A stretch of DNA of 64,000 bases from Pseudomonas muyukensis (GCF_019139535.1 NZ_CP077073.1:4864501-4928500), one strand, 5' to 3'; positions 52,070 to 63,104 are shown, counted from the first letter of the stretch. Translations and numbers: made by a program. The notes: a model not told the origin generated them from the sequence alone.

Positions 52070-54430
52070 TTAGAAGGTCTGGCCCAGAGAGAATTGGAAC
52101 ACTTGCGTGTCGGCGTCGTCCGGCTTCTTGATCGGCATCGCCAGGCTGAAGCTCAGCGGGCCCAGCGCGGTGATCCAGGTCACGCCCAGACCGACGGAGC
52201 TGGCCATGTCCGAGAAACCGACCTTGGTGCAATCGGGCTTGGAGCCGCAGTTGGTGTCGAACACGTTACCCACATCCCAGAACACGGAGGTGCGCAGCGA
52301 ACGTTGGTCCTTGACGAACGGCAGCGGGAACAGCAGCTCGACACCACCCTGGACGAGGACGTTACCACCGAACGGCAGCGGATCCTGGTCCGGGTCGGCG
52401 ATGGTGCCCTGGTTGCCGGTAACGGCGGCGCCGCGGCTCGGCGTACTGCGTGGGCCCAGGGTGCTGTCCTTGAAGCCGCGCACGGAGTTGAAACCACCGG
52501 CGTAGTAGTTCTCGTAGAACGGCAGGCCCGAAGTCGAACCGAAACCATCACCATAGCCCAGCTCGGTGTGCAGGCGCAGGGTGTAGTCGTTGTTGATTGG
52601 CTTGAACAGCTGGCCGCGGTAGTCGAGCTTGTAGAACGACAGGTCGCTGCCCGGCACGGTGGTTTCCAGGGTCAGGCTCTGCGAGTGACCGCGGGTGGCC
52701 AGCACACCCTTGTTCAGGGTGGACTCGGACCAGCCGATCGACGCCTTGAAGTTGAGGAAGCTGTCGCCTTCGTCCTGGATGAACTTGAAGATCTCGTCCA
52801 CGGTGTAGCGACCGGTCTTCAGCTTGTCCTGCTGCACGGTCAGGCCGTAGGTCAGGCGCGAGGTTTCGCTGATCGGGTAGCCAAGGCTGACACCGGCACC
52901 GAGGCTGTCCACCGCGTAGCTGGCCACGTCGACATCGAGGTCGTCGTAGTCGGTGCTGCGGTAGAAGGCGTTGTAGCCCAGGCTCACACCGTCGGCGGTG
53001 AAGTAGGGATCGACGAAGCCGAAGTTGTAGCGGGTCTGGTATTCGGAACGGGTCAGGCCGATGGAGACCTTGTTACCGGAACCCAGGAAGTTGCTCTGGC
53101 TGATCGAGCCGCCGAGGATCAAGCCGGCGCTCTGGGCGAAACCGACGCTGGCGGTGATCGACCCGGAGGCCTGTTCCTCGACGCTGTAGTTGACGTCGAC
53201 CTGGTCGTCGGTACCCGGCACCGGCGGGGTCTCGACGTTGACTTCCTTGAAGAAGCCCAGACGCTCGAGACGGGTCTTGGACTGGTCGATCAGGTAGGTC
53301 GAGGCCCAGCCGCCTTCCATCTGGCGCATCTCGCGACGCAGCACCTGGTCTTCGGTCTTGGTGTTGCCGCGGTAGTTGATGCGATTGACGTAGGCACGCT
53401 TGCCCGGATCGACGACGAACATGATGTCGACGGTGTGGTCTTCGTCGTTCGGCTGTGGCACGCCATTGACGTTGGCGAAGGTGTAGCCTTCGTTACCCAG
53501 GCGACGGGTGATCAGGTCGGACGTGGTGGTCATCACCTTGCGCGAGAACACCTGGCCCGGCTGCACCAGCAGCAACGATTTGACCTGGTCTTCCGGTACC
53601 TTGAGGTCACCGGAGAGCTTCACGTCGCGGACGGTGTACTTCTCGCCTTCGTTGATGTTGACGGTGATGTAGACGTGCTTCTTGTCCGGGGTGATCGACA
53701 CCTGGGTGGAGGCGATGTCCATGTTGATGTAGCCGCGGTCCAGGTAGTAGGAACGCAGACGTTCCAGGTCACCGGAGAGTTTTTCGCGGGCGTACTTGTC
53801 GTCGTTCTTGAAGAACGACAGCCAGTTGGTGGTCTTGAGTTCGAACAGCTGGCCAAGGGTCTCGTCGTCGAAGACCGTGTTGCCCACCACGTTGATGTGC
53901 TGGATCGCGGCCACGGTGCCTTCGTTGATCTTGATCTTCAGGCCGACACGGTTGCGCGGCTGCGGCACCACCTCGGCGTCGACCTCGGCCGAGTAGCGGC
54001 CCTGGGCCACGTACTGGCGCTGCAGTTCGTTACGCACGCCTTCGAGGGTCGCGCGCTGGAAGATTTCGCCTTCGGCCAGGCCCGACTGCTTCAGGCCCTT
54101 CATCAGGTCTTCGGTGCTGATCGCCTTGTTGCCTTCGATCTCGATGCTCGACACCGATGGGCGCTCGACCACGTTGATGATCAGGACATTGCCGTCGCGG
54201 TTCAGCTGAATGTCCTGGAAGAAACCGGTCTTGAACAGCGAGCGGGTCGAATCGACCAGGCGGCGGTCGTCGACCTGGTCACCGACGTTCAGTGGCAAGG
54301 CGCCGAACACGCTGCCGGCGGAGACCCGCTGCAAGCCGTTGACACGGATATCGGAGATGGTGAAGGACTCGGCGTGAACTTCAGCGATCATCAGTGCGGA
54401 GAGCACCGCAGTTAGCAGCAGACGTTTCAT
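52070..54430 (-). CDS. bamA: Outer membrane protein assembly factor BamA
   Basis: The 786-residue BamA inserts beta-barrels into the outer membrane. Signal peptide MKRLLLTAVLSALMIAEVHA; five POTRA domains at about 22-420 (starting FTISDIRVNGLQRVSAGSVF); then a 16-strand Omp85 barrel ending in FQFSLGQTF with the terminal Phe. The VRGF motif of the L6 loop is present (NSVRGFKDSTLG). It is 77 bases after rseP and 44 before skp. Confidence 0.98.
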   Translation of the reverse strand: MKRLLLTAVLSALMIAEVHAESFTISDIRVNGLQRVSAGSVFGALPLNVGDQVDDRRLVDSTRSLFKTGFFQDIQLNRDGNVLIINVVERPSVSSIEIEGNKAISTEDLMKGLKQSGLAEGEIFQRATLEGVRNELQRQYVAQGRYSAEVDAEVVPQPRNRVGLKIKINEGTVAAIQHINVVGNTVFDDETLGQLFELKTTNWLSFFKNDDKYAREKLSGDLERLRSYYLDRGYINMDIASTQVSITPDKKHVYITVNINEGEKYTVRDVKLSGDLKVPEDQVKSLLLVQPGQVFSRKVMTTTSDLITRRLGNEGYTFANVNGVPQPNDEDHTVDIMFVVDPGKRAYVNRINYRGNTKTEDQVLRREMRQMEGGWASTYLIDQSKTRLERLGFFKEVNVETPPVPGTDDQVDVNYSVEEQASGSITASVGFAQSAGLILGGSISQSNFLGSGNKVSIGLTRSEYQTRYNFGFVDPYFTADGVSLGYNAFYRSTDYDDLDVDVASYAVDSLGAGVSLGYPISETSRLTYGLTVQQDKLKTGRYTVDEIFKFIQDEGDSFLNFKASIGWSESTLNKGVLATRGHSQSLTLETTVPGSDLSFYKLDYRGQLFKPINNDYTLRLHTELGYGDGFGSTSGLPFYENYYAGGFNSVRGFKDSTLGPRSTPSRGAAVTGNQGTIADPDQDPLPFGGNVLVQGGVELLFPLPFVKDQRSLRTSVFWDVGNVFDTNCGSKPDCTKVGFSDMASSVGLGVTWITALGPLSFSLAMPIKKPDDADTQVFQFSLGQTF

Positions 54431-54507
54431 GAAGTCCTTTTATTCCAACTGGCAATAAACAACCCGCCGCGACAGGGCGGCAGGTTTTCGCGATTGAGCG
54501 AAGCTTT

Positions 54508-55860
54508 TTATAGTCGACCCAGATCATTGATCAGGGCGAGCAACATCACCCCGACGACCAAACTGATACCGATCTGGACCCCCCAACCTTGCACCCGATC
54601 CGAGAGCGGACGACCGCGCGCCCACTCGATCAGGTAGAACAGCAAATGCCCCCCATCCAGTACCGGGATGGGCAGCAGGTTCAGAACCCCCAGGCTTATG
54701 CTCAGATAGGCCAGGAAATTCAGGAAATCCCCGACGCCCGACTGGGCTGAAGCGCCCGCCACTTTAGCAATGGTTATCGGTCCGCTCAAGTTTTTTACCG
54801 AGAGCTCCCCGAACAGCATTTTCTTCAGCGATTCGAGGGTCAGAACACTCATGTTCCAGGTGCGCGAAAGGCCCTCGCCCACCGCTTCCAGCGGGCCATA
54901 GCTGACCTCGCGGAGCATCTGCGCCGGCCATTGCGTGGCCTTGACGCCCGCCCCCAGGTAGCCGCCGACGGCCTTGCCCTCGCCCTTGCGGGCCAGGGTC
55001 ACCGGCACGTCGAGCGAAGCGCCGTCACGCTCGATCCGCAGGCTCACCTGCTGCTGCGGGCGGGCGCGCACGGCGTCGACCACTTGCTGCCAGTCGGCGA
55101 GGGCCACGCCGTCCAGGGCCAGCAGCTTGTCGCCGGTCTTGAGCCCGGCGGCGGCCGCCGGCCCCTTGGGGTCGATCTCGGCCAGCACCGGCGTTACCGC
55201 CGGGCGCCACGGACGCAGGCCGAGGGACTGGATCGGGTCCGGCTCATCGACGCCCTTGAGCCAGTGGCTCAAGGTGATGTCGTGCTGACGCTCGGCAGTC
55301 GCGCCTGCGTCGACCACGCCCACCCGCAGGGTGCCGCTCTCGCCAAGGCGCCGCACCAGCTGCAGGTTGACTGCCGACCAGCCGGTGGTCGGCTCGCCAT
55401 CAATGGAAACAATTTCCTGACCGACATTCAGACCGGCGGTTGCCGCCAGGCTGCCCGCCTCCACCGCGCCAATGACCGGCCGCACCTGCTGCGAGCCGAG
55501 CATGGCAACCACCCAAAAGAACAGGATGGCGAGCAGGAAATTGGCGATCGGACCGGCGGCGACGATGGCGATGCGCTGGCGCACCGACTTGCGATTGAAC
55601 GACTGCTCGACCAGCGCTGGCGGCACTTCGCCCTCGCGCTCATCGAGCATCTTGACATAGCCCCCCAACGGAATCGCCGCGACCACGAATTCAGTGCCCT
55701 GGCGGTCATGCCAGCGCAGCAGCGGCGTGCCGAAGCCCACCGAGAAGCGCAGCACCTTGACCCCACAGCGGCGCGCCACCCAGAAGTGGCCGAACTCGTG
55801 GAAGGTGACCAGCACACCCAGCGCAATCAGGGTACCGATGATCATGTAGAGCGCAGTCAT
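54508..55860 (-). CDS. rseP: Site-2 intramembrane protease RseP
   Basis: The 450-residue RseP (MucP type) releases the sigma-E/AlgU response by cleaving the anti-sigma factor in the membrane. The zinc site HEFGH is at about 22-26 in the first membrane helix, and the LDG motif in LPIPVLDGGHLLFYL completes it. Two PDZ domains lie between. ATG 55860 has GGAG eight bases upstream; the TTG at 55866 is less likely. It is placed between dxr and bamA. Confidence 0.97.
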   Translation of the reverse strand: MTALYMIIGTLIALGVLVTFHEFGHFWVARRCGVKVLRFSVGFGTPLLRWHDRQGTEFVVAAIPLGGYVKMLDEREGEVPPALVEQSFNRKSVRQRIAIVAAGPIANFLLAILFFWVVAMLGSQQVRPVIGAVEAGSLAATAGLNVGQEIVSIDGEPTTGWSAVNLQLVRRLGESGTLRVGVVDAGATAERQHDITLSHWLKGVDEPDPIQSLGLRPWRPAVTPVLAEIDPKGPAAAAGLKTGDKLLALDGVALADWQQVVDAVRARPQQQVSLRIERDGASLDVPVTLARKGEGKAVGGYLGAGVKATQWPAQMLREVSYGPLEAVGEGLSRTWNMSVLTLESLKKMLFGELSVKNLSGPITIAKVAGASAQSGVGDFLNFLAYLSISLGVLNLLPIPVLDGGHLLFYLIEWARGRPLSDRVQGWGVQIGISLVVGVMLLALINDLGRL

Positions 55861-55902
55861 GTCCAATCTCCGGGTGACAGTCGGCGGGGCGTGCCGCTGG
55901 CG

Positions 55903-57093
55903 TCAGCGGCCGTGGCGCCGCAACCACTCCCGGGACAGTTCCCGGGCACGTTGATCGGCGGCGAACACCGCCTCGAGCGTAGGCAGCGAGACCACCGGCT
56001 CCTGGTCGAGTACCTGCTCGATCATACTCGCGATCTCCGGGAAGCGAATACGCCCCTGCAGGAACGCATCCACCGCCACCTCGTTGGCGGCGTTGAGCAC
56101 CGCCGGCGCACTGTTGCCGGCCTCGGCAGCCTGACGCGCCAGGCGCAGGCAAGGGAAGCGCTGTTCGTCGGGGGCCTGGAAATCCAGACGGGCGATGGCA
56201 AACAGGTCCAGCGGCGCGACACCCGAGTCGATACGCTCCGGCCAGGCCAGGGCGTTGGAGATCGGCGTGCGCATGTCCGGGTTGCCCAGCTGGGCCAGCA
56301 CGGAGCCGTCGATGTAGTCGACCAGCGAGTGGATGACACTTTGCGGGTGCACCACCACTTCCACCTGGGACGGCTTGGCATCGAACAGCCAGCAGGCCTC
56401 GATCAGCTCCAGGCCCTTGTTGAGCATGCTCGCCGAGTCGACCGAGATCTTCCGGCCCATGGACCAGTTGGGATGGGCGCAGGCCTGCTCGGGCGTGACG
56501 TTGAGCAGCGCTTCGGCCGGGGTATCGCGGAACGGGCCACCAGAGGCGGTCAGCAGGATCCGCCGCACCCCCACGTTGCCCAGGCCACGGGCGAAGTCGC
56601 CGGGCATGCACTGGAAGATCGCGTTGTGCTCGCTGTCGATCGGCAGCAGCACCGAACCGCTGCGACGCACCGCGTCCATGAACAAGGCGCCGGACATCAC
56701 CAGGGCCTCTTTGTTGGCCAGCAGCACCTTCTTGCCCGCCTCGACCGCCGCCAGGGTCGAACGCAGGCCCGCGGCGCCGACGATGGCCGCCATCACCGCG
56801 TCCACTTCCGACGCCGACGCCACCTGACAGAGCCCGGCCTCGCCTTCCAGCACCTCGGTGGCGCAACCCGCCGTGGCCAGCCCGTCACGCAAGCGCGCGG
56901 CGGCCTCGGCGCTCGGCACCACGGCAAATACCGGACGGTGACGCACGCACAGGGCCAGCAACTCGTCGATGCGCGAATAGCCGCTCAGGGCGAACACCTG
57001 GTAACGCTCAGGGTGGCGCGCGATGACATCCAGGGTGCTCAGGCCGATCGAGCCGGTGGCCCCGAGCACGGTAATACGTTGCGCACGATTCAC
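55903..57093 (-). CDS. dxr: 1-deoxy-D-xylulose 5-phosphate reductoisomerase
   Basis: The 396-residue Dxr makes MEP from DXP in isoprenoid synthesis. NADPH-binding [14 protein letters not shown] is near the N-terminus; [12 protein letters not shown] and the catalytic loop [16 protein letters not shown] are present. I chose GTG 57093 because it overlaps the cdsA stop (GTGA) and gives the standard [14 protein letters not shown] start; upstream ATGs lie inside cdsA. Confidence 0.97.
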   Translation of the reverse strand: MNRAQRITVLGATGSIGLSTLDVIARHPERYQVFALSGYSRIDELLALCVRHRPVFAVVPSAEAAARLRDGLATAGCATEVLEGEAGLCQVASASEVDAVMAAIVGAAGLRSTLAAVEAGKKVLLANKEALVMSGALFMDAVRRSGSVLLPIDSEHNAIFQCMPGDFARGLGNVGVRRILLTASGGPFRDTPAEALLNVTPEQACAHPNWSMGRKISVDSASMLNKGLELIEACWLFDAKPSQVEVVVHPQSVIHSLVDYIDGSVLAQLGNPDMRTPISNALAWPERIDSGVAPLDLFAIARLDFQAPDEQRFPCLRLARQAAEAGNSAPAVLNAANEVAVDAFLQGRIRFPEIASMIEQVLDQEPVVSLPTLEAVFAADQRARELSREWLRRHGR

Positions 57094-57905
57094 ATCACAC
57101 CCCATTCGGCAGCCCACAGAAGTACGGCAAACATCGGAATCGCCGCGGTCAGGCTGTCGATGCGATCGAGCACGCCGCCGTGCCCCGGCAGCAGGTTGCT
57201 GCTGTCCTTGATGCCTTCGCGGCGCTTGAACATGCTCTCGGTCAGGTCACCGACCACCGAGGACATGACCACCACCACCGCGCCCAGCAGGCCCAGCAGG
57301 ATCTGGCCAAAGCCCCAGTCGCGGGCCAGGCCCACGCCCAGGGTGATCAGCAGGCTGACCACCAGGCCGCCATAGACGCCTTCCCAGCTCTTGCCCGGGC
57401 TGACCTGCGGCGCCAGCTTGCGCTTGCCGAAGGCACGCCCGGAGAAATAGGCACCGATATCGGCGGCCCAGACCAGCACCATGACCGCCAGGATCAGCCA
57501 GTTGCCCAGCGGCCAGTGCTTGAGCAGCACCAGGCCCTGCCAGGCCGGCAGCAGCACCAACAAGCCGATCAGCAGGCGGCAGGCGGCGCTGCTCCACAGC
57601 TCGTTGCTGCGCGGATAGGTCAGCACCAACCAGGTGGCCAGCGCCCACCAGATCACCGAGGCGCCCAGCACCCAGGGGGCGAGGTCCGGCATCAGGTAGA
57701 GCAGCATCAACCCACCGGCCACCACGGCGGCGTAGGCGATGCGCAGCGGCTGCGCCACCAGGCCGGCCAGGCGCGCCCACTCCCAAGCGCCGAGCGTGAC
57801 CACGAAGCCGATGAACAGGGCGAAATCCCCGCCATTGAGCAGGAAGAAACCGCCCAGCGCGACCGGCAACAGGATCAGCGCGGTAATGATGCGTTGTTTA
57901 AGCAT
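57090..57905 (-). CDS. cdsA: Phosphatidate cytidylyltransferase
   Basis: This 271-residue integral membrane enzyme makes CDP-diacylglycerol, the precursor of all phospholipids. About eight hydrophobic segments are visible. The signature is [19 protein letters not shown], with [21 protein letters not shown] 57905 overlaps the uppS stop by one base and dxr by 4 nt. Confidence 0.97.
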   Translation of the reverse strand: MLKQRIITALILLPVALGGFFLLNGGDFALFIGFVVTLGAWEWARLAGLVAQPLRIAYAAVVAGGLMLLYLMPDLAPWVLGASVIWWALATWLVLTYPRSNELWSSAACRLLIGLLVLLPAWQGLVLLKHWPLGNWLILAVMVLVWAADIGAYFSGRAFGKRKLAPQVSPGKSWEGVYGGLVVSLLITLGVGLARDWGFGQILLGLLGAVVVVMSSVVGDLTESMFKRREGIKDSSNLLPGHGGVLDRIDSLTAAIPMFAVLLWAAEWGVM

Positions 57906-58660
57906 TAAGCACGGGCTCCAGCCTCGACCTGCTCGCTGGTCTTACCGAAGCGGCGCTGGCGCGAAGCGAAATCGGCCAGCGCGTTGCGCATGGCCTCGTG
58001 TTTGAAGTCCGGCCAGTACAGGTCGGAGAAGTACAGCTCGGCGTAGGCCAGCTGCCACAGCAGGAAGTTGCTGATGCGATGTTCGCCACCGGTACGGATG
58101 CACAGGTCGGGCAGCGGCAGGTCGCCGGTGGCCAGGCACGTCTGCAACAGCTCGGGGGTGATGTCCTCCGGGCGCAGGTGCCCGGCCTGGACTTCCCGCG
58201 CCAGGCGCTGCGCGGCCTGGGCGATATCCCACTGGCCACCATAGTTGGCAGCGATCTGCAGGATGAAGCGGTTGCTGCCGGCGGTCGCCGCTTCGGCCTC
58301 CCGCATGGCCGCTTGCAGCTCCGGATGGAACCGTGAACGGTCGCCAATGATGCGCAGGCTGATGTTGTTGTCGTTCAGGCGCTTGGCCTCGCGACGCAGC
58401 GCCGAGAAGAACAGCTCCATCAGTGCACCGACCTCTTCGGCCGGGCGCTGCCAATTCTCGCTGGAGAAGGCGAAGAGCGTGAGCACCTCGACCTTCGCCT
58501 CGGCGCACACTTCGATCACCGCGCGAACGGCATCGACACCCGCCTTGTGCCCGGCGACGCCGGGCAGCAGGCGCTTCTTCGCCCAGCGGTTGTTGCCATC
58601 CATGATGATCGCGACATGACGCGGCACCGAGGACGGCGCCGCTGGCTTGGTCTTTTCCAT
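57905..58660 (-). CDS. uppS: Undecaprenyl diphosphate synthase
   Basis: The 251-residue cis-prenyltransferase makes the C55 lipid carrier for peptidoglycan and O-antigen. Signature HVAIIMDGNNRWAKKRLLPG with the catalytic Asp; FAFSSENWQRP and TGGEHRISNFLLWQLAYAEL also match. It uses isoprenoid units from the dxr/ispD/ispF pathway encoded in this window. It follows frr by 18 bases. Confidence 0.98.
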   Translation of the reverse strand: MEKTKPAAPSSVPRHVAIIMDGNNRWAKKRLLPGVAGHKAGVDAVRAVIEVCAEAKVEVLTLFAFSSENWQRPAEEVGALMELFFSALRREAKRLNDNNISLRIIGDRSRFHPELQAAMREAEAATAGSNRFILQIAANYGGQWDIAQAAQRLAREVQAGHLRPEDITPELLQTCLATGDLPLPDLCIRTGGEHRISNFLLWQLAYAELYFSDLYWPDFKHEAMRNALADFASRQRRFGKTSEQVEAGARA

Positions 58661-58678
58661 TAAAGAGCAACCCTGGCC

Positions 58679-59236
58679 TCAAACGGCCATCAGGTCCTTT
58701 TCCTTGGCCTTGAACGCGGCGTCGACTTCAGCGACGTACTTGTCGGTCAGCTTCTGGATCTCGTCGGCGGCGCGACGCTCTTCGTCTTCGCTGATTTCCT
58801 TGTCCTTGGTCAGCTTCTTGAGGTCGGCCAGGGCATCGCGGCGCACGTTGCGCACGGCAACCTTGGCGTCTTCGCACACAGCGCTGGCCTGCTTGGTGTA
58901 ACCCTTGCGGGTTTCCTCGGTCAGGGCCGGCATCGGCACGCGAATGGTGGTGCCGGCGCTGGACGGGTTCAGGCCCAGGTCGGAGGTCAGGATGGCCTTT
59001 TCGATGGCCGCGCTGAGGTTCTTGTCGTGAGCGACGATCTTCAGGGTACGGGCGTCCTCGACGGTGATCGCGGCCACCTGGTTCAGCGGCATGTCGCTAC
59101 CCCAGGCAGGGACCTTGACGCTGTCCAGGATGCTCGGGTGGGCGCGACCGGTACGGATCGCCGCCAGGTTGCGGGCCAGCGCCTCGATGGACTTGCCCAT
59201 GCGCTCCTGGGCGTCTTTCTTGATTTCGTTGATCAT
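58679..59236 (-). CDS. frr: Ribosome recycling factor
   Basis: The 185-residue RRF splits post-termination ribosomes with EF-G. It starts [20 protein letters not shown] and contains [19 protein letters not shown] and [22 protein letters not shown] 59236 overlaps the pyrH stop (ATGA). Length is exactly that of E. coli RRF. Confidence 0.98.
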   Translation of the reverse strand: MINEIKKDAQERMGKSIEALARNLAAIRTGRAHPSILDSVKVPAWGSDMPLNQVAAITVEDARTLKIVAHDKNLSAAIEKAILTSDLGLNPSSAGTTIRVPMPALTEETRKGYTKQASAVCEDAKVAVRNVRRDALADLKKLTKDKEISEDEERRAADEIQKLTDKYVAEVDAAFKAKEKDLMAV

Positions 59237-59976
59237 TTTTGAACTTCCTCGATCAGAGTTCCTTCCGCGCCGCCATGCACGATGTTCAGCAGGGCGCCGG
59301 GCTTGTTCATATTGAAGACGCGCAGCGGCATCTGGTGGTCGCGGCACAGGCAGATTGCCGTCAGGTCCATCACGCCCAGCTTGCGATCCAGCACTTCATC
59401 GTAGGTCAGATGATCGAACTTCTCGGCATGCGGGTCCTTGAATGGATCTGCAGTGTATACACCATCGACCTTGGTTGCCTTCAAAACCACGTCGGCATCG
59501 ATCTCGATGGCGCGCAGGCAAGCGGCGGAGTCGGTGGTGAAGAACGGGTTGCCGGTACCGGCGGCGAAGATCACGACTTCCTTGGCGTTCAGGTGGCGCA
59601 TGGCCTTGCGACGATCGTAGTGATCGGTCACGCCAACCATGGAGATGGCCGACATGACGATGGCGGTGATGTTCGCCCGCTCCAGCGCGTCGCGCATGGC
59701 CAGGGCATTCATCACGGTCGCCAGCATGCCCATGTGGTCACCGGTGACGCGATCCATGCCGGCTGCACTGAGCGCCGCGCCACGGAACAGGTTGCCACCA
59801 CCAATCACCAGGCCGACCTGAACGCCAATACCGACCAGCTGGCCGACTTCCAGCGCCATGCGATCCAGGACCTTGGGGTCGATCCCGAACTCTTCCGAGC
59901 CCATCAGGGCCTCGCCGCTAAGTTTGAGTAGAATGCGTTTATAGCGAGCCTGATAACCACTGCCCTGCTGAGCCAT
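59233..59976 (-). CDS. pyrH: Uridylate kinase
   Basis: The 247-residue hexameric UMP kinase makes UDP for CTP and cell-wall precursor synthesis. Marks: [30 protein letters not shown] and [22 protein letters not shown] 59976 follows AGGAGA; the longer frame to 60081 is non-conserved. It lies after tsf with a hairpin between, and overlaps frr. Confidence 0.98.
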   Translation of the reverse strand: MAQQGSGYQARYKRILLKLSGEALMGSEEFGIDPKVLDRMALEVGQLVGIGVQVGLVIGGGNLFRGAALSAAGMDRVTGDHMGMLATVMNALAMRDALERANITAIVMSAISMVGVTDHYDRRKAMRHLNAKEVVIFAAGTGNPFFTTDSAACLRAIEIDADVVLKATKVDGVYTADPFKDPHAEKFDHLTYDEVLDRKLGVMDLTAICLCRDHQMPLRVFNMNKPGALLNIVHGGAEGTLIEEVQK

Positions 59977-60097
59977 TGCGAATCTCTCCTGCGGCGTTTG
60001 TAAAATTCTGGCGGGCTGCTTGAGCCTGCATGTAACACTGACATGACGCAGCGACTGCGTCAGCGAGCAACGGCCTGACAAACCGCTCCCGCTTTGA

Positions 60098-60133
60098 CAA
60101 AGAGGCTGCGCGCGTGAGCGGGCAGCCTCTTTG
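60098..60133 (-). terminator. Hairpin between tsf and pyrH (weak terminator)
   Basis: CAAAGAGGCTGC and GCAGCCTCTTTG form a 12-bp stem with a GC-rich loop. The T residues lie inside the stem, and no longer T-run follows, so read-through into pyrH is likely. Confidence 0.6.
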
Positions 60134-60153
60134 GGGCGACAGACGAGTCCGTC

Positions 60154-61017
60154 TTACTGCTTGGCGGCAGCGACCTGGGCGGCAACTTCGGCAGCGAAGT
60201 CGTCAACCGGCTTCTCGATGCCTTCGCCAACCTTGAAGTAGGTGAAGGAAACGATTTCAGCACCGGCTTTCTTGGCCAGGGCGCCGACCTTGACTTCCGG
60301 GTCCATCACGAAGGCTTGCTCTTTCAGCGAGGCTTCGGCTTTGAACTTGGCGATACGACCGTTGATCATGTTCTCAACGATGTTTTCCGGCTTGCCGGCG
60401 ATCTTGTCGGCGTTCAGCTGCAGGAAGACGTTCTTCTCGCGCTCGATGGCCTCGGCGGAGATTTCCGACGCATCCAGGAACTCTGGGTTCGAAGCTGCAA
60501 CGTGCATGGCGATGTTCTTGGCCAGTTCGACGTCGCCGCCTTTCAGGACAACAACGGCACCGATCTTGTTGCCGTGCAGGTAGGCACCGACAACGTCACC
60601 CTCAACGCGCACCAGGCGACGAATGTTGACGTTCTCGCCACACTTGGCAACCAGGGCTTCACGAGCGGCTTCGCGCGAGGCGATCAGCGGCGCGGCGTCG
60701 GTCAGCTTCTGGGCAAAGGCTTCTTCGAGGCTTTCGGCAACGAAGTTCTTGAAGTCGTCTTGCAGGGCCAGGAAGTCGGTCTGCGAGTTCACTTCCAGCA
60801 GGACGGCGGATTTACCGTCGGTCTTGACGGCGATAGCGCCTTCAGCAGCGACGTTGCCAGCCTTTTTAGCGGCCTTGATGGCGCCCGAGGCACGCATGTC
60901 GTCAATGGCTTTCTCGATGTCGCCGCCGGCCTTTTCCAGGGCCTTCTTGCAATCCATCATGCCTTCGCCGGTACGCTCGCGCAGTTCTTTGACCAGCGCC
61001 GCAGTAATTGCTGCCAT
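60154..61017 (-). CDS. tsf: Elongation factor Ts
   Basis: The 287-residue EF-Ts exchanges GDP on EF-Tu. The N-terminal UBA-like domain (LVKELRERTGEGMMDCKKAL) and the conserved VNSQTDFLALQDDFKNF are present. It follows rpsB across a strong bidirectional terminator and uses an AAGAGGA ribosome site before ATG 61017. Confidence 0.98.
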   Translation of the reverse strand: MAAITAALVKELRERTGEGMMDCKKALEKAGGDIEKAIDDMRASGAIKAAKKAGNVAAEGAIAVKTDGKSAVLLEVNSQTDFLALQDDFKNFVAESLEEAFAQKLTDAAPLIASREAAREALVAKCGENVNIRRLVRVEGDVVGAYLHGNKIGAVVVLKGGDVELAKNIAMHVAASNPEFLDASEISAEAIEREKNVFLQLNADKIAGKPENIVENMINGRIAKFKAEASLKEQAFVMDPEVKVGALAKKAGAEIVSFTYFKVGEGIEKPVDDFAAEVAAQVAAAKQ

Positions 61018-61150
61018 TTCAAAATCCTCTTGGAAAGTTTTTCAACCATTCCACCCGCTCGTCACGGGCGTTAAATTCTGCAAATCGCTGCCTTTATATC
61101 AGCTCGCCCATGATGCGGGGCCGTTGCTGACAGCAGGATTTCAAGGTGGC

Positions 61151-61175
61151 AAAAAGGGGGCCAAGCCCCCTTTTT
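61151..61175. terminator. Bidirectional terminator between rpsB and tsf
   Basis: AAAAAGGGGG-CCAAG-CCCCCTTTTT, a 10-bp stem ideal for intrinsic termination in both directions. On the minus strand it follows the rpsB stop by 28 bases and precedes tsf by 134. Confidence 0.88.
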
Positions 61176-61202
61176 GCGTGCCAAGTAGACGCCAGGCGTC
61201 AA

Positions 61203-61940
61203 TTACTCAGCAGCAGGTGCAGCCGCTTCTTCAGCGTAGACTTCAGTGCCGCCGGCAACGTTGTTGCGGCCGCGGATGACGGCGTCAGCCATCGAAGTCA
61301 TGTACAGCTCGATAGCGCGGATGGCGTCATCGTTACCTGGGATGATGTAGTCAACACCTTCTGGGCTGCTGTTGGTATCGACAACGCCGATAACCGGGAT
61401 GCCCAGCTTGTTGGCTTCGGTGATGGCAATGCGCTCGTGGTCGACGTCGATCACGAACAGGGCATCAGGCAGGCCGCCCATGTCCTTGATACCACCCAGG
61501 CTGCGGTCCAGCTTTTCCAGATCGCGCGAACGCATCAGGGCTTCTTTCTTGGTCAGCTTGGCAAAGGTGCCGTCTTCGGCCTGGGTTTCCAGGTCGCGCA
61601 GACGCTTGATCGAGGCGCGGATGGTCTTGTAGTTGGTCAGCATGCCGCCCAACCAACGGTGATCAACGTATGGCGAACCGCAACGAGCAGCTTGCTCGGC
61701 GACGATCTTGCCGGCGGAACGCTTGGTGCCGACGAACATGATCTTGTTCTTGCCCTGGGCCAGGCGCTCGACGAAGGACAGAGCCTCGTTGAACATCGGC
61801 AGGGTTTTTTCCAGGTTGATGATGTGGATCTTGTTACGCGCGCCGAAAATGTACTTGCCCATTTTCGGGTTCCAGTAACGGGTCTGGTGGCCGAAGTGCA
61901 CACCGGCCTTCAGCATATCGCGCATGTTGACTTGGGACAT
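61203..61940 (-). CDS. rpsB: 30S ribosomal protein S2
   Basis: The 245-residue S2 opens [20 protein letters not shown] and contains [20 protein letters not shown] and [16 protein letters not shown]. It is the first gene of the rpsB-tsf-pyrH-frr group. AAGGAAC precedes ATG 61940. Its expression is expected to be autoregulated through its 5' leader, as known in other bacteria. Confidence 0.98.
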   Translation of the reverse strand: MSQVNMRDMLKAGVHFGHQTRYWNPKMGKYIFGARNKIHIINLEKTLPMFNEALSFVERLAQGKNKIMFVGTKRSAGKIVAEQAARCGSPYVDHRWLGGMLTNYKTIRASIKRLRDLETQAEDGTFAKLTKKEALMRSRDLEKLDRSLGGIKDMGGLPDALFVIDVDHERIAITEANKLGIPVIGVVDTNSSPEGVDYIIPGNDDAIRAIELYMTSMADAVIRGRNNVAGGTEVYAEEAAAPAAE

Positions 61941-62296
61941 GATAGTTCCTTGATAAGTCGGGTTGGGCCTCCACGTATCCCAATGACCAACCCGCGCTTG
62001 CGAACAAGCGGGGCACCCAGGCCATCGTGTCGACACGTGTGTGGGTTTGAGCTAACGGAGGTCTCCCCCGAAAGCGGCGCATTTTATATCACAGACTGCG
62101 CGCGAACGGAACCCGGATGATGCAGCGTCCGTCAGCGACTTTTGCAGCGACCCGGCTTTGGGGCCAGAATGCCTTCAATAGACCACCGGATCGCCGGGTT
62201 TCTCCCGCCAGAGCCCGCCAGATCGCCGCCGCGCTCTGGTAGAATCCGGTCTTTCCCGTTTGTTCGCGCCGCCCGTGGCGCCGTAGAGAGCCTGTA
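61941..62296. promoter_or_regulatory. Divergent rpsB/map intergenic region (356 bp)
   Basis: No gene was found. On the minus strand an AT-rich TATAAA box (62083-62088) gives a rpsB leader of about 135-140 nt, which includes a GTGTCGACAC palindrome near 62028 and a CGCTTGCGAAC..GTTCGCAAGCG-like stem near 61995, possible S2 operator elements. On the plus strand a TAGAAT box near 62241 fits a map promoter. Confidence 0.6.
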
Positions 62297-63079
62297 ATGA
62301 CCGTCACCATCAAGACCGCAGAAGACATCGAAAAGATGCGCATCGCCGGCCGCCTGGCCGCCGAAGTGCTGGAAATGATCGAGCAGCACGTCAAGCCCGG
62401 TGTCACCACCGAAGAGCTCGACCGCCTGTGCCACGACTACATCGTCAACGTCCAGCAGGCGATCCCGGCACCGCTCAACTACAAGGGCTTCCCCAAGTCT
62501 ATCTGCACCTCGATCAACCACGTGGTCTGCCATGGCATCCCCAATGACAAGCCCCTGAAGGACGGCGACACCATCAACATCGACGTCACCGTGATCAAGG
62601 ACGGCTACCACGGCGACACCAGCCGCATGTACCACGTCGGCACCGTCGCCCCGTGGGCCGAGCGCCTGTCCAAAGTCACCCAGGAATGCCTGTACAAGGC
62701 CATCGAGCTGGTCAAGCCGGGCTGCCGCCTGGGCGACATCGGCGAAGTGATCCAGAAGCACGCCGAGAAGAACGGTTTCTCGGTGGTCCGCGAGTTCTGC
62801 GGCCACGGCATCGGCAAGGTGTTCCACGAAGAGCCGCAGATTCTCCACTACGGCCGCGCCGGCACCGGCATGGAGCTCAAGGAAGGCATGACCTTCACCA
62901 TCGAGCCGATGATCAACCAGGGCAAGGCCGACACCAAGGTGCTGGGCGATGGCTGGACCGCCATCACCAAGGACCGCAAGCTCTCGGCCCAGTGGGAACA
63001 CACCCTGGTGGTGACCGCCGACGGCTACGAGATCTTCACCCTGCGCAAGGACGACACCATCCCGCGCACCTCGGCCTGA
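62297..63079 (+). CDS. map: Methionine aminopeptidase, type I
   Basis: The 260-residue metalloprotease removes N-terminal Met. Metal ligands are seen in order: Asp in [18 protein letters not shown] (two), His in [12 protein letters not shown], Glu in MTFTIEPMI and Glu in [10 protein letters not shown]. It diverges from rpsB and is followed by glnD 25 bases later, the conserved map-glnD order. Confidence 0.98.
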   Translation: MTVTIKTAEDIEKMRIAGRLAAEVLEMIEQHVKPGVTTEELDRLCHDYIVNVQQAIPAPLNYKGFPKSICTSINHVVCHGIPNDKPLKDGDTINIDVTVIKDGYHGDTSRMYHVGTVAPWAERLSKVTQECLYKAIELVKPGCRLGDIGEVIQKHAEKNGFSVVREFCGHGIGKVFHEEPQILHYGRAGTGMELKEGMTFTIEPMINQGKADTKVLGDGWTAITKDRKLSAQWEHTLVVTADGYEIFTLRKDDTIPRTSA

Positions 63080-63104
63080 CTCTTATCCAAAGGAACGCGA
63101 CTCG

